Shown here piece after piece: positions 28,300 to 38,291 of a stretch of DNA of 64,000 bases; the first letter of the stretch is position 1; each line of letters starts with the position of its first letter. The notes under the pieces are model-generated. The model made no database searches, had not been told where the DNA came from, and was given only the letters and a program-made list of their open reading frames with translations. The position numbers were made by a program, and so were the translations under genes. The stretch spans positions 1 through 64,000 of the forward strand of contig FZQZ01000011.1 in NCBI GenBank assembly GCA_900199555.1, in the 5' to 3' direction. The stretch is from Prevotellaceae bacterium MN60. GTDB taxonomy: Bacteria > Bacteroidota > Bacteroidia > Bacteroidales > Bacteroidaceae.

Positions 28300-29922
28300 A
28301 TGAAGAAACCTCTTGTTCTCCTTTTGGCCTTAATGACTATTGTTGGTCTTTGGGCTGTGACTCCGGCTAAACGAAAGATAACTCCCCGTAAGAAGGTGGA
28401 GGATAAGAGGGTGTATCTAGTGCATTCGGATCATCTCCGTTATGATCAGTATAGAAATGGTGATGCCCAGATATTGCATGGAAATGTGCATTTCCGTCAT
28501 ATGGGTGCAGACCTTTATTGTGATAGTGCACATTTCTATGAACAAACCAACTCTTTTGAGGCTTTTGGACATGTCAAGATGAAACAGGGAGATACGCTAA
28601 GTCTTACCAGTAGATATGCATTTTATGATGGTAACGACCAATTGGCGCAAGCTCGTTATGACGTGGTATTGAAGCATCGAAAAACTACTCTGTATACTGA
28701 TTCGCTAGACTATGACCGTATGTATAGTTTTGGCAATTTCTTTGAAGGAGGCAAACTCGTGGATGGCAATTCTGTACTGACATCTGACTGGGGAGAATAT
28801 CATACGGATACCAAACAGGCGATGTTTTATTATGATGTACGCCTGAAGGATAAAAAGCTGTTTTTGACAACGGATTCGCTATTCTATGATACCAGAACCT
28901 CGCGAGCTCATATCGTAGGACCATCAAATATAACATCTGGAACCAGCCATATCTATAGTGAGAATGGCTATTATAATACGAAAACAGAACAGTCAGAATT
29001 GTTTGGACGCTCGGTTATTAAAGACCAAGGCCGTACGCTGATTGGCGATAGTGTTTATCACAATGCTAGTGATGGAACTAACTACGCTTTTCGAAATGTG
29101 ATTTATACGGATTCGGTAAACAAGAACATGATGACTGGCGATTATTGTGAGTATAATGACGCTACGGGATACGCTATGGCGACGAAGCGAGCTGTCACCA
29201 TTGATTTCTCACAGAAAGATTCGCTATATATGCATGCGGATACATTCAAAGTGTATACATATAATATTCGTACGGATTCTGTTTATCGTAAGATATACGC
29301 ATATAATAAGGTACGCGCGTATAGGAAGGATGTTCAAGCTGTATGTGATTCGTTGGTATACAATTCTCAGGATTCATGTATGACGATGTATAAGGATCCT
29401 ATTGTGTGGAATCTTGGTCAACAACTCTTCGGTGAAGAGATACGTGTCTATATGAAAGACTCTACCGTTGACCGCGCTCACGTGTTGGGACAAGCATTCT
29501 CTGCAGAGCAGATGAGTGATTCGATACACTATAATCAAGTCTCTTCAAAGGAGATGAAAGCATTCTTCCTGAAAGGCGAGATTAGTGAAACACAGGCAAT
29601 AGATAATGTTCTCGTGGTATATTATCCGATAGATGATGCTGATAGTACAATCATAGGACTGAACTATACAGAGACTCCATTGATGAAGATGTATCTGGAG
29701 AATAGAAAGATGAAGAAAATATGGATGGAGAAACCTACAGGCGTGTTATACCCAATGACACAAGTTCCTCCAGCCAAACATTTCCTTCCGCAATTTGCGT
29801 GGTTCGACTATGTTCGTCCTTTGGATAAAGATGATATCTTCAATTGGCGCCCTAAGAAGAGGGGAACTGAGTTGAAAGAAATAAAACGTCGTGAACCACC
29901 TCGAAAAACATCGAAACAATGA
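28300..29922 (+). CDS. OstA/LptA-like outer membrane biogenesis protein
   Basis: 540 aa from ATG 28300 (2 bp after the previous stop). Signal peptide, then a repetitive beta-rich OstA-like region: repeated phrases such as [22 protein letters not shown] and [15 protein letters not shown], found in LptA/LptD N-terminal jellyroll domains. A basic C-terminus ([12 protein letters not shown]) follows. Probably part of the LPS transport bridge. The stop overlaps the mutL start. Confidence 0.85.
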   Translation: MKKPLVLLLALMTIVGLWAVTPAKRKITPRKKVEDKRVYLVHSDHLRYDQYRNGDAQILHGNVHFRHMGADLYCDSAHFYEQTNSFEAFGHVKMKQGDTLSLTSRYAFYDGNDQLAQARYDVVLKHRKTTLYTDSLDYDRMYSFGNFFEGGKLVDGNSVLTSDWGEYHTDTKQAMFYYDVRLKDKKLFLTTDSLFYDTRTSRAHIVGPSNITSGTSHIYSENGYYNTKTEQSELFGRSVIKDQGRTLIGDSVYHNASDGTNYAFRNVIYTDSVNKNMMTGDYCEYNDATGYAMATKRAVTIDFSQKDSLYMHADTFKVYTYNIRTDSVYRKIYAYNKVRAYRKDVQAVCDSLVYNSQDSCMTMYKDPIVWNLGQQLFGEEIRVYMKDSTVDRAHVLGQAFSAEQMSDSIHYNQVSSKEMKAFFLKGEISETQAIDNVLVVYYPIDDADSTIIGLNYTETPLMKMYLENRKMKKIWMEKPTGVLYPMTQVPPAKHFLPQFAWFDYVRPLDKDDIFNWRPKKRGTELKEIKRREPPRKTSKQ

Positions 29923-31718
29923 CTGATGTAATACAATTATTGCCAGATAGTGTGGCCAACCAGATTGCTGCTGGTGAAGTCATACAAAGACCAGCTTCTG
30001 TTATAAAGGAGTTGGTTGAGAATGCCGTGGATGCAGGTGCGCATACCATCAATGTCTTGGTAGTAGATGCTGGTCGTACATCTATTCAGGTGATTGACGA
30101 TGGTTGTGGTATGTCAGAAACTGATGCACGTTTGGCTTTTGAACGCCATGCTACATCCAAGATACGCAAAGCAGACGATTTGTTCTCTTTGCATACAATG
30201 GGATTTCGTGGTGAGGCATTGCCATCAATAGCTGCTGTGGCGCAGATTGAGTTGCGTACCCGTCGTGAAAGTGATGAACTTGGTACGTGTTTAACGCTCT
30301 CTGCTTCTCATATAGAAACGCAAGAGGTGTGTTCATGTGCTGTGGGTTGCTCTTTTACGGTGAGCAATCTGTTCTTCAATGTTCCTGCACGACGTAAGTT
30401 CTTAAAGACAAATGCAACAGAGCTAAACAACATTCTGACAGCTTTTGAACGTATCGTCTTGGTATATCCGAATATTTGCTTTACATTACATAGTAATGGA
30501 CAGGAACTGATGAATCTAAAGGCGGGTTCTTTGCGCCAACGTATAACGGATGTGTATGGACGTCGTTACGGACAAGACCTGCTCCCGATTAATGTAGAGA
30601 CTGCTCTGTGTAAGATTACTGGTTTTACTGCAAAACCAGAGACGGCTCGCAAGAAAGGTGCCCATGAGTGCTTCTTTGTCAACGGACGATATATGAAGCA
30701 TGCATATTTTCATAAGGCTGTTCAGCAGGCATACGATAGATTGATACCAGCAGGAACTCACGTACCTTATTTTATATACTTTGAAGTTAATCCTGCCGAT
30801 ATTGATGTTAATATCCATCCTACGAAAACAGAAATCAAATTTGAGAATGAGCAGGCTATCTGGCAGATATTATCCGCAGCTGTTAAAGATGCTATTGGTC
30901 AGTTCTGTGAAGTCCCTCAGATAAACTTTGATACAGAGGGATGCCCAGATATCCCGGCATATAATCCTGTTGCTATTCCTGTGGATATACCTCAGGTATC
31001 AAGGAATCCTCAATATAATCCATTCCGCGAGAAAGCAGCAAAGAGTTGGGAAAGCCTTTATGAGTCGCTCCCAAAGGAACCGATAGAACAGGAACAATCA
31101 TTATTCCCCAATACTGATGAGGCTGTTATTGGAGGGCAATCCGTAGAACTTACTGATGTAAGTCCTTTGCATTATCAGTATAAGGGACGATATATTATGA
31201 CTGCTGTGAAATCAGGACTCATGATTATCGACCAGTATCGTGCGGATGTGCGTATTCGTTATGAGCGCTATATGCAACAGTTGGCTAATACTCCATCTAG
31301 TAGCCAACGCCTGTTATTCCCAGAAGTATTGGAGATGGCTCCTTCTGATGCGGTCTTGATGGAAGAAATGTTGCCAGCTTTGGAGGCTGTCGGCTTTGAA
31401 TTGACTCCTCTAGGCTCAGCTAGTTATGCCGTTAATGGAGTGCCTGCAGGTATTGAGGGGCTGAATCCCTCTCGCTTATTGCAAAATATTCTTGCTTCTT
31501 CTGCGCCTGTTTCTCACGATGCATCTTCGATAAACCATGAAGTTGCCCTTGGCCTGGCTCGTCAGGCAGCTATTCCGTATGGACAACAATTGTCGAATGA
31601 AGAGATGGATATGCTTGTTAATAATCTCTTTGCATGTGAGAATGTAAACTATACTCCAGACGGCAAAGCAGTCCTTTGTATTCTGCCACAATCGGATATA
31701 GAGCATCTTTTGAAGTAA
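29919..31718 (+). CDS. mutL: DNA mismatch repair protein MutL
   Basis: 599 aa. GHKL ATPase N-terminus with [26 protein letters not shown] and [10 protein letters not shown] motifs; C-terminal dimerisation domain from about residue 400. The endonuclease motif DQHA-x2-E is altered to [12 protein letters not shown] near residue 440, and both conserved histidines of the usual Bacteroidota DQHRAH form are lost. It overlaps the OstA-like gene by 4 bp. Confidence 0.93.
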   Translation: MTDVIQLLPDSVANQIAAGEVIQRPASVIKELVENAVDAGAHTINVLVVDAGRTSIQVIDDGCGMSETDARLAFERHATSKIRKADDLFSLHTMGFRGEALPSIAAVAQIELRTRRESDELGTCLTLSASHIETQEVCSCAVGCSFTVSNLFFNVPARRKFLKTNATELNNILTAFERIVLVYPNICFTLHSNGQELMNLKAGSLRQRITDVYGRRYGQDLLPINVETALCKITGFTAKPETARKKGAHECFFVNGRYMKHAYFHKAVQQAYDRLIPAGTHVPYFIYFEVNPADIDVNIHPTKTEIKFENEQAIWQILSAAVKDAIGQFCEVPQINFDTEGCPDIPAYNPVAIPVDIPQVSRNPQYNPFREKAAKSWESLYESLPKEPIEQEQSLFPNTDEAVIGGQSVELTDVSPLHYQYKGRYIMTAVKSGLMIIDQYRADVRIRYERYMQQLANTPSSSQRLLFPEVLEMAPSDAVLMEEMLPALEAVGFELTPLGSASYAVNGVPAGIEGLNPSRLLQNILASSAPVSHDASSINHEVALGLARQAAIPYGQQLSNEEMDMLVNNLFACENVNYTPDGKAVLCILPQSDIEHLLK

Positions 31719-31817
31719 TAAATGATAAAAAATGTCCGTTTTTTATAGGAAAAATACCCATTTTGGGGCCGAAATTAATAAAAATGAGCGTTTTTTTGAA
31801 TTTAATTGCTAAAAAAC

Positions 31818-31848
31818 TTTGATTATTCGAAATTAATATTTACTTTTG
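31818..31848 (+). promoter_or_regulatory. Promoter of the OmpA-family gene
   Basis: TTTG at 31818-31821 and TACTTTTG at 31841-31848, spacer 19 bp. Confidence 0.7.
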
Positions 31849-31897
31849 CAGCAAATACTGAATTTGAAACAATTAGTTTAATTTTATTAGTATAGGT

Positions 31898-33064
31898 ATG
31901 AAAAAGTTATTCTTAATGCTGGCAGTTGCCAGTTTGTCTATGAGCGCAATGGCTCAGGACGATCCTACTGAGAAGTACAGTGTGTCTACCAATTCTTTCT
32001 GGAGCAATTGGTTCATTCAGACTAATGTGAACTGGAGTGCTTTCTATCGTAGCAATGACAACCTCCTCTCTAATCCCTTCTACAAGTTCCCTATGGGTAC
32101 TGCAGTAGGTGATAACGACCACAATGTTGTTACATCACTTGGTTTCTCTGTTGCTGTTGGTAAGTGGTTCACTCCTGGTTTGGGACTCCGCACAAAGGCT
32201 AACGCTCTTTGGCTGGGTAAGGCTTTTGATAGTGATGTAGATAAGTATCTTACTCTGAACGAGCAGGTACTGTTCAACCTTCACAACCTGATTGGTGGTT
32301 ATGATGAGAGCCGTGTTTGGAACTGTATTCCTTACTTCGGTGGTGGTATCGGTATCGGTCTTGACTCTAAGGACAATACTTATGTTTGGAGCGCTGGTAT
32401 CCTGAATACTTTCAAAATTAGCCGCAAGGTTGCTCTGAACCTCGAGCTCGGTTACATGAGCTATGGCCAGGAGATGTTCAACGGAAATCAGGCTGTTGGT
32501 GGTATTCACTTCGACAAGCGTGAGAATGCTTTCACTGTTGAGGTTGGTGCTACATTCAACCTTGGTAAGGGTACTTGGAACAAGACTCCAGATGTTGACG
32601 CTATCAAGGCTCTGTCACAGGGTCAGATCGACGCTCTGAACGCTCAGTTGACTGACGCTCAGGCTGAGAATGCTCGTCTGAAGGATATGCTGGCTAACCA
32701 GCCTAAGCAGACTGCTCCTGTTGAGACTAAGACTGTAACTAAGGTTGTTGCTGCTCCTGTATCAGTATTCTTCAACCTCGGTCAGGCTAAGGTTGCTTCT
32801 AAGAAGGATTTGCAGAATGTTTCTGAGTTGGCTAAGGTTGCTAAGGAGAACAACTCTAAGATTGTTGTTACTGGTTACGCTGATAGCAAGACTGGTAGTG
32901 CAAACTTCAACCAGAAGCTCTCTGAAAAGCGTGCTAACACCGTTGTTAACGAGCTGGTTAAGATGGGTGTAAACCGCGATGATATTGAAGTTGTTGCAGC
33001 TGGTGGCGTTGCTACTTTGAGCCCAATCAACTACAACCGTCGTGCTACTGTTGAGATTAAGTAA
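31898..33064 (+). CDS. OmpA-family outer membrane protein
   Basis: 388 aa with signal peptide (MKKLFLMLAVASLSMSAMAQ). The N-terminal 220 residues form an eight-stranded-barrel-like region; a short coiled linker (ALNAQLTDAQAENARLKDML) follows; the C-terminal OmpA domain has the peptidoglycan-binding NFNQKLSEKRANTVVNEL and YNRRATVEI segments. Codon use is strongly biased to a few codons, indicating high expression. Own promoter and terminator. Confidence 0.93.
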   Translation: MKKLFLMLAVASLSMSAMAQDDPTEKYSVSTNSFWSNWFIQTNVNWSAFYRSNDNLLSNPFYKFPMGTAVGDNDHNVVTSLGFSVAVGKWFTPGLGLRTKANALWLGKAFDSDVDKYLTLNEQVLFNLHNLIGGYDESRVWNCIPYFGGGIGIGLDSKDNTYVWSAGILNTFKISRKVALNLELGYMSYGQEMFNGNQAVGGIHFDKRENAFTVEVGATFNLGKGTWNKTPDVDAIKALSQGQIDALNAQLTDAQAENARLKDMLANQPKQTAPVETKTVTKVVAAPVSVFFNLGQAKVASKKDLQNVSELAKVAKENNSKIVVTGYADSKTGSANFNQKLSEKRANTVVNELVKMGVNRDDIEVVAAGGVATLSPINYNRRATVEIK

Positions 33065-33085
33065 TCTTAATAATAGATTTCTATT

Positions 33086-33120
33086 AAAGGAGTTCCGAAA
33101 TCTTCGGGACTCCTTTTTTT
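33086..33120 (+). terminator. Terminator after the OmpA-family gene
   Basis: Stem AAAGGAGTTCCGA with TCGGGACTCCTTT, one G-T pair, 3-4 nt loop, then TTTTTTT. Confidence 0.9.
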
Positions 33121-33140
33121 GTTAAATATCAAAAAAATCA
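33114..33140. repeat. 27-bp post-terminator repeat, copy 1
   Basis: A 27-bp sequence (T-run, GTTAAATATC, A-run, TCA) repeated exactly at 35202-35228. Each copy follows a terminator and is followed by CTTTCAACTTTTCT and a promoter. Confidence 0.85.
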
Positions 33141-33195
33141 ATCCGAGAACTAAAAAACTTTCTGCCTTCAACCATTATCTTTCAACTTTTCTGTG

Positions 33196-33203
33196 TATCT
33201 TTG
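33196..33203 (+). promoter_or_regulatory. -7 element before paaK
   Basis: TATCTTTG followed by CA, 45 bp before the ATG. Confidence 0.65.
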
Positions 33204-33248
33204 CAACAACACAAATTCTAACAGTAAACAACAAGAAGATTTAAAACT

Positions 33249-34547
33249 ATGATTTGGAATGAGACAGTAGAGTGTATGGATCGCGAACAGTTGCGTGATC
33301 TTCAGAGTGCTCGACTCAGAAAGATGGCAGAGTATGTCTATTATAACACGCCATTCTATCGTAAGAAGTTTCAAGAAATGGGATTGGAGCCCGGTGATAT
33401 TAAGAGTATAGATGATATCACGAAGCTACCATTTACTAATAAGCTGGATTTGCGAGATAACTATCCTTTTGGCTTGGCGGCAGTGCCGATGAGTCAGATT
33501 GTGCGTATTCATGCGTCAAGTGGTACTACTGGTAAGCCTGTTGTCGTATTGTATACTCGCAAAGACCTGGCAATGTGGTCTGAGGCTATTTCTCGTGCTT
33601 TCACTGCTTACGGTGCATCGAAAGAAGATATCTTTCAGATTGCCTATGGCTATGGCTTGTTTACAGGTGGATTAGGAGCTCATGACGGAGCTACCAATAT
33701 TGGAGCTAGCGTAATACCTATCTCTAGTGGTAATACGCAGAAGCAGATTACCCTAATGCACGACTTTGGCGCCACGGTACTCTGTTGTACGCCTTCGTAT
33801 GCGATGTTCCTTGGTGAAGCTATGCGCGACAGTGAATATGCCCGTGATTCATTTAAGTTAAAGATTGGTGCTTTTGGTGCTGAGCCTTGGACTGAGGAGA
33901 TGCGTCAGAAGTTAGAGACGCTGATGGGTATCAAGGCTTATGATATCTATGGCTTGAGTGAGATTTCCGGTCCTGGTGTTGGCTACGAGTGTGAACACCA
34001 GTGTGGAACCCATCTCAATGAAGATTACTTCTATCCTGAGATTTTGAATCCAGAAACGGGTGAGCCTATGCCTGAGGGACAACTGGGTGAATTGACCTTT
34101 ACGCATCTTACTAAGGAAGGTATGCCTCTGCTGCGCTATCGTACTCATGACCTTACGGCACTCCATTATGAAAAATGTGCTTGTGGTCGTACATTGGTAC
34201 GTATGGATCGTATCTTAGGTCGCTGTGATGATATGCTGATTATTCGCGGTGTCAACGTCTTCCCATCGCAGATAGAATCTGTTATTCTGTCGCTACCAGA
34301 GTTTGAACCACATTTCTTATTGACTGTTGACCGTGTTAATAATACCGATACCAGTGAGCTGCGTGTAGAGGTAAAAGACGAGTACTTTACTGATGATATG
34401 GCTACATTGGTAGGTCTACAGCGAAAGCTGGAGGCAGAGTTGCGAAGTGTCATTGGGTTGGGCTTTAAGGTGAAGCTGGTAGAGCCTCGTGGCATTGAAA
34501 GAAGTACGGGTAAGGCTAAGCGAGTTATTGATAATCGTAAATTGTAA
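33249..34547 (+). CDS. paaK: Phenylacetate-CoA ligase
   Basis: 432 aa ANL-superfamily adenylate-forming enzyme. AMP-binding P-loop ASSGTTGKPVVV, the YGLSEISGPGVGYEC motif and a C-terminal lid with GRCDDMLIIRGVNVFPSQIE. In anaerobic Bacteroidota this enzyme, followed by an ACT-domain protein as here, is thought to activate aryl acetates rather than to serve the aerobic paa pathway, which is absent from the window. The ACT gene follows at 25 bp. Confidence 0.92.
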   Translation: MIWNETVECMDREQLRDLQSARLRKMAEYVYYNTPFYRKKFQEMGLEPGDIKSIDDITKLPFTNKLDLRDNYPFGLAAVPMSQIVRIHASSGTTGKPVVVLYTRKDLAMWSEAISRAFTAYGASKEDIFQIAYGYGLFTGGLGAHDGATNIGASVIPISSGNTQKQITLMHDFGATVLCCTPSYAMFLGEAMRDSEYARDSFKLKIGAFGAEPWTEEMRQKLETLMGIKAYDIYGLSEISGPGVGYECEHQCGTHLNEDYFYPEILNPETGEPMPEGQLGELTFTHLTKEGMPLLRYRTHDLTALHYEKCACGRTLVRMDRILGRCDDMLIIRGVNVFPSQIESVILSLPEFEPHFLLTVDRVNNTDTSELRVEVKDEYFTDDMATLVGLQRKLEAELRSVIGLGFKVKLVEPRGIERSTGKAKRVIDNRKL

Positions 34548-34572
34548 ATGGTTAAATAGAAAGATATAAGTT

Positions 34573-34998
34573 ATGTTAGCAAAACAGTTATCAGTATTTT
34601 TGGAGAACAAGTCAGGACGTCTAACCGAAGTTACCGATGTCTTGGGGGCTGCGGGTATCAATCTTTCTGCTATGAGTATTGCCGACAATTCAGATTTTGG
34701 TATTTTGCGTTGTGTCGTTAGTGACCCAGATAAAGCTTATCAAGTATTAAAGTCTGCCCATTTTGCGGTAAAGGTTACTGATGTTATTGGTTTCACCTGC
34801 CCAAATGTTAGTGGTTCTTTGGCAAAAGTTCTAAAACATTTGTCGGATAATGGTGTTTTTATTGAGTATATGTACTCGTTTGCCAACGGTGATGTAGCCC
34901 ATGTTGTGATACGTCCTACTGATTTGGAAAGTTGTGAGCGTATTCTCTCAGAAAAGAAGGTTGACCTGCTTAAAGCCAGTGATTTGTACGAACTTTAA
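34573..34998 (+). CDS. ACT-domain protein (tandem ACT)
   Basis: 141 aa with two ACT repeats (residues about 1-70: QLSVFLENKSGRLTEVTDVL; 72-140: GFTCPNVSGSLAKVLKHLSD). Such small double-ACT proteins follow paaK in many anaerobes and probably sense an amino acid or aromatic ligand and regulate the ligase or its use. Same transcription unit as paaK. Confidence 0.88.
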   Translation: MLAKQLSVFLENKSGRLTEVTDVLGAAGINLSAMSIADNSDFGILRCVVSDPDKAYQVLKSAHFAVKVTDVIGFTCPNVSGSLAKVLKHLSDNGVFIEYMYSFANGDVAHVVIRPTDLESCERILSEKKVDLLKASDLYEL

Positions 34999-35048
34999 GG
35001 AAATATCGACTAATAACTAAAATTTTTTAGAAAAAAGTGGTGCAAAAG

Positions 35049-35080
35049 TTTGGAGGATACAAAAAAACTCCCTACCTTTG
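35049..35080 (+). promoter_or_regulatory. Promoter of tRNA-Val
   Basis: TTTG at 35049-35052 and TACCTTTG at 35073-35080, spacer 20 bp; tRNA starts 21 bp later. Confidence 0.75.
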
Positions 35081-35100
35081 CACCCGCTTACAAGAAGTAA

Positions 35101-35175
35101 GGGCGTTTAGCTCAGCTGGTTTAGAGCATCTGCCTTACAAGCAGAGGGTCGGCGGTTCGAATCCGTCAACGCCCA
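35101..35175 (+). tRNA. tRNA-Val (anticodon TAC)
   Basis: 75 nt cloverleaf: acceptor GGGCGTT pairs with AACGCCC, D-loop AGCTCAGCTGGTTTAGAGC, anticodon loop CTTACAA with TAC, T-loop GTTCGAATC. The CCA end is not encoded. Confidence 0.97.
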
Positions 35176-35178
35176 CAC

Positions 35179-35208
35179 AAAGTTCCGAATTAAATCGGAA
35201 CTTTTTTT
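35179..35208 (+). terminator. Terminator after tRNA-Val
   Basis: Stem AAAGTTCCGA with TCGGAACTTT, 6-nt loop, seven T. Confidence 0.9.
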
Positions 35209-35228
35209 GTTAAATATCAAAAAAATCA
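35202..35228. repeat. 27-bp post-terminator repeat, copy 2
   Basis: Exact second copy of 33114-33140. The shared terminator-tail and promoter-upstream blocks bracket paaK, the ACT gene and tRNA-Val. Confidence 0.85.
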
Positions 35229-35282
35229 TGCTTCATCAATAAATCTTTCAACTTTCAACTTCCATCTTTCAACTTTTCTTTG

Positions 35283-35290
35283 TACCTTTG
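35283..35290 (+). promoter_or_regulatory. -7 element before purB
   Basis: TACCTTTG, about 90 bp before the purB ATG, leaving a fairly long untranslated leader. Confidence 0.6.
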
Positions 35291-35380
35291 TACCCACATT
35301 TGAGAGAATGTTATGCCACACTTCGTTTGTGGATAAAAAGATATATAGCTATATTTTGTAATTAAGGTATTAGACACAGC

Positions 35381-36730
35381 ATGGAATTAGATGCATTGAC
35401 AGCCATTTCTCCGATTGATGGCCGCTACAGAAACAAGACAGCACAGTTGGCAGATTATTTCTCAGAGTATGCCCTTATTCGTTATCGCGTACGTGTTGAG
35501 ATAGAATACTTCATCACTCTTTGTGAACTTCCCTTGCCACAACTGGCAGATTTCAGTCACCATCTTTTTGAGCCACTTCGTGATATCTATCGCAACTTTA
35601 CAGAGGCAGATGCTGCTCGCGTAAAAGAGATAGAGAAGACAACCAACCACGATGTAAAGGCAGTAGAGTATTTTATTAAGGATAAAATTGATGCCCTTGC
35701 AGGTTTCCCTGCCGAAGCTAAAGAGTTTATCCATTTCGGTCTTACTTCTCAAGATATCAACAATACGAGTGTTCCCCTTTCTATTAAGGAAGCCTTGGAA
35801 CAGGTATACTGCCCATTGGTTGAAGAGCTGATAGAACAGCTCCATGACTATGCAGAGCAGTGGAAGCATATCCCCATGCTGGCTAAGACCCACGGACAGC
35901 CCGCTTCTCCCACACGCTTGGGTAAGGAAGTGATGGTATATGTCTATCGATTGGAGGAGCAGCTCCGTAGCTTAAAAGATACACCTATTACAGCTAAGTT
36001 CGGTGGTGCTACAGGTAATTACAATGCTCATCATGTTGCCTATCCTCAGTACGACTGGCGTGACTTCGGAAACCAGTTTGTTTCAGAGAAGTTAGGCTTG
36101 GAGCGTGAGCAGTGGACTACTCAGATTAGCAACTACGACTGGTTGGGTGCCATCTTTGATGCTATGCGTCGTATCAATACCATTATCATCGACCTTGATC
36201 GTGACTTCTGGATGTACATCTCTATGGAGTACTTTAAGCAGAAGATTAAGGCAGGTGAGGTAGGAAGTAGCGCTATGCCTCATAAGGTCAATCCTATTGA
36301 CTTCGAGAACTCAGAGGGCAATCTTGGTATTGCCAATGCTGTGCTTCAGTTCTTGGCACAGAAGTTGCCAGTAAGTCGTTTGCAGCGTGACTTGACCGAC
36401 TCTACCGTATTGCGTAATGTTGGTGTTCCTATGGGACATGTGCTGATAGCAGTACAGAGTACGCTGAAAGGTCTGCGTAAGCTGATCCTTAACGAAGAGA
36501 AGTTGCAAGAAGACTTGGATAATACCTGGGCTGTTGTAGCAGAGGCTATCCAGACGATACTGCGTCGCGAGGCATATCCTCATCCTTATGAAGCCTTGAA
36601 GGCATTGACACGTACTAATCAGAAGATGACCAAAGAAACCATTCATGCTTTCATTCAGCAGTTGGAGGTCAGTGATGAAGTAAAAGAAGAGTTGATGGCA
36701 ATTACACCGATGAACTATACCGGAATGTAG
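35381..36730 (+). CDS. purB: Adenylosuccinate lyase
   Basis: 449 aa fumarase/aspartase-superfamily enzyme. Signature loop GSSAMPHKVNPIDFENSEGN (SSxMPxKxN type), catalytic THGQPASPT histidine region and TSQDINN. Catalyses two steps of purine synthesis: release of fumarate from SAICAR and from adenylosuccinate. Length and lack of insertions match the E. coli-type enzyme. Confidence 0.97.
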   Translation: MELDALTAISPIDGRYRNKTAQLADYFSEYALIRYRVRVEIEYFITLCELPLPQLADFSHHLFEPLRDIYRNFTEADAARVKEIEKTTNHDVKAVEYFIKDKIDALAGFPAEAKEFIHFGLTSQDINNTSVPLSIKEALEQVYCPLVEELIEQLHDYAEQWKHIPMLAKTHGQPASPTRLGKEVMVYVYRLEEQLRSLKDTPITAKFGGATGNYNAHHVAYPQYDWRDFGNQFVSEKLGLEREQWTTQISNYDWLGAIFDAMRRINTIIIDLDRDFWMYISMEYFKQKIKAGEVGSSAMPHKVNPIDFENSEGNLGIANAVLQFLAQKLPVSRLQRDLTDSTVLRNVGVPMGHVLIAVQSTLKGLRKLILNEEKLQEDLDNTWAVVAEAIQTILRREAYPHPYEALKALTRTNQKMTKETIHAFIQQLEVSDEVKEELMAITPMNYTGM

Positions 36731-36841
36731 TATATACATTAAACAAGAAAGATATAACAATATAACATAAAATTATTTAGAAGAACATTATTTATCAACA
36801 CAAAGGGAGCCGTGAGGCTTTCGGCTAAAAACATTTAAATT

Positions 36842-38242
36842 ATGGAATTCGAGAACGAAAAAAGAAATGAAGAGCAGGCTGCAGAGCAGCAGAGCAGTCA
36901 AGAGAATGGTTATCAGGGCTATCGTCCCGGACGTTCACCACGTCCACGTATTCATCAGCCACGTCCCTACAACAATCAGGGTGGCTATCATCGTAATCAG
37001 AATCAAGAGGATGGCGGCTTCCGTCCTGAGGGCTTTGGCGCTGGTTTGCAGAGCAGTGCTCCTCAGCGTGGTGGCTATCGTCCCCGTAACAGTTATAACA
37101 ATGAAGGAGGTTATCGCCCTCGCAATAACTATGGTCAGCAGGGCGGATATGGCCAGCAGCCTCGCGGTGGCTATCAGCAGCGCGGCGGATATGGTCAGCA
37201 GCGTCAAGGTGGCTATGGTCAGCAGGGCGAATACGGTCAGCAGCAGCGCGGCGGCTATCAGCCTCGTGGTGGTTATGGCCAGCAGCCTCGTGGTGGTTAT
37301 CAGCAGCGCGGCGGATATGGTCAGCAGCGTCAGGGTGGTTATGGTCAGCAGCCTCGTGGTGGTTATGGTCAGCAGCCTCGTGGTGGTTATGGTCAGCAGC
37401 CTCGCGGTGGTTATGGACAGCGCCCACAGGGTGGCTATCGCCAGCATACCCCCGGCTACGATCCTAATGCAAAGTATAGCTTGAAGAAGCGTATTGAGTA
37501 TAAGGAGGAGAACTACGATCCCAATGAGCCAATCCGTCTGAACAAGTTCCTCGCCAATGCAGGTGTATGCAGTCGTCGTGAGGCTGACGAGTTCATCCAG
37601 GCAGGAGTTGTGATGGTTAATGGTGAGGTTGTTACCGAGTTGGGTACCAAGGTGCTGCGTACTGACGAGGTTAAGTTCCACGACCAGCCCGTTAGCATGG
37701 AGAAGAAGGTTTACGTATTGCTCAATAAGCCTAAGGACTATGTTACCACCAGTGACGATCCTCAGCAGCGTAAGACTGTGATGGACTTGGTGAAGAATGC
37801 TTGTCCTGAGCGCATCTATCCTGTAGGTCGTCTTGACCGTAATACCACTGGTGTACTGCTTCTCACCAATGATGGTGACTTGGCTTCTAAGCTGACTCAT
37901 CCTAAGTTCCTGAAGAAGAAGATTTATCACGTATATCTCGACAAGGCCGTTACTGCTCACGATATGCAGCAGATTGCCGAGGGTATTACCCTTGACGATG
38001 GTGACATCAAGGCAGACGCTATCGAGTATGCTAGCGATACCGACAAGAAGCAGGTAGGCATTGAAATCCACTCAGGTAAGAACCGTATTGTACGTCGTAT
38101 TTTCGAGAGCCTTGGCTACAAGGTAACTAAGCTTGACCGTGTACAGTTTGCTGGTCTTACCAAGAAGAACGTGCGTCGTGGTGACTGGCGTTATCTGACT
38201 GAGGAGGAGGTTGACCGTCTGCGCATGGGCGCTTACGAGTAA
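36842..38242 (+). CDS. RsuA/RluB-family pseudouridine synthase with Gly/Gln-rich repeat N-terminus
   Basis: 466 aa. Residues 1-220 are low complexity: about ten units of [14 protein letters not shown] type, preceded by a Gln/Glu-rich start. An S4 RNA-binding domain follows ([22 protein letters not shown], at about 228-275), then the catalytic domain with nucleophile Asp in [17 protein letters not shown]. It modifies a uridine in rRNA. N-terminal disordered RGG-like extensions are common in this family in Bacteroidota and may bind RNA. The repeats (37081-37460 in DNA) create long spurious reading frames on the other strand. Confidence 0.9.
   Translation: MEFENEKRNEEQAAEQQSSQENGYQGYRPGRSPRPRIHQPRPYNNQGGYHRNQNQEDGGFRPEGFGAGLQSSAPQRGGYRPRNSYNNEGGYRPRNNYGQQGGYGQQPRGGYQQRGGYGQQRQGGYGQQGEYGQQQRGGYQPRGGYGQQPRGGYQQRGGYGQQRQGGYGQQPRGGYGQQPRGGYGQQPRGGYGQRPQGGYRQHTPGYDPNAKYSLKKRIEYKEENYDPNEPIRLNKFLANAGVCSRREADEFIQAGVVMVNGEVVTELGTKVLRTDEVKFHDQPVSMEKKVYVLLNKPKDYVTTSDDPQQRKTVMDLVKNACPERIYPVGRLDRNTTGVLLLTNDGDLASKLTHPKFLKKKIYHVYLDKAVTAHDMQQIAEGITLDDGDIKADAIEYASDTDKKQVGIEIHSGKNRIVRRIFESLGYKVTKLDRVQFAGLTKKNVRRGDWRYLTEEEVDRLRMGAYE
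37130..37450 (+). repeat. In-frame tandem repeats encoding GGYGQQ/RGGY units
   Basis: Repeating 21-24 bp coding units (GGTTATGGTCAGCAGCCTCG and variants), several almost identical at DNA level, so copy number may change by slippage or recombination without breaking the frame. Confidence 0.85.
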
Positions 38243-38291
38243 AGGGAAGAATGTTGTTATGACATAACAACAAACATAACAAGAAGAAATA

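Noticed and set aside
36935..38071. A 378-codon minus-strand frame opposite the pseudouridine synthase
   Set aside because: Its composition (long Leu/Thr/Ile runs) is a by-product of the Gly/Gln repeat codons; no start signals and strong evidence for the plus-strand gene.
38252..38272. Hairpin TGTTGTTAT/ATAACAACA between the pseudouridine synthase and asnS as a terminator
   Set aside because: AT-rich stem without a T-run, 19 bp before the asnS start; could equally be a translation-start structure.
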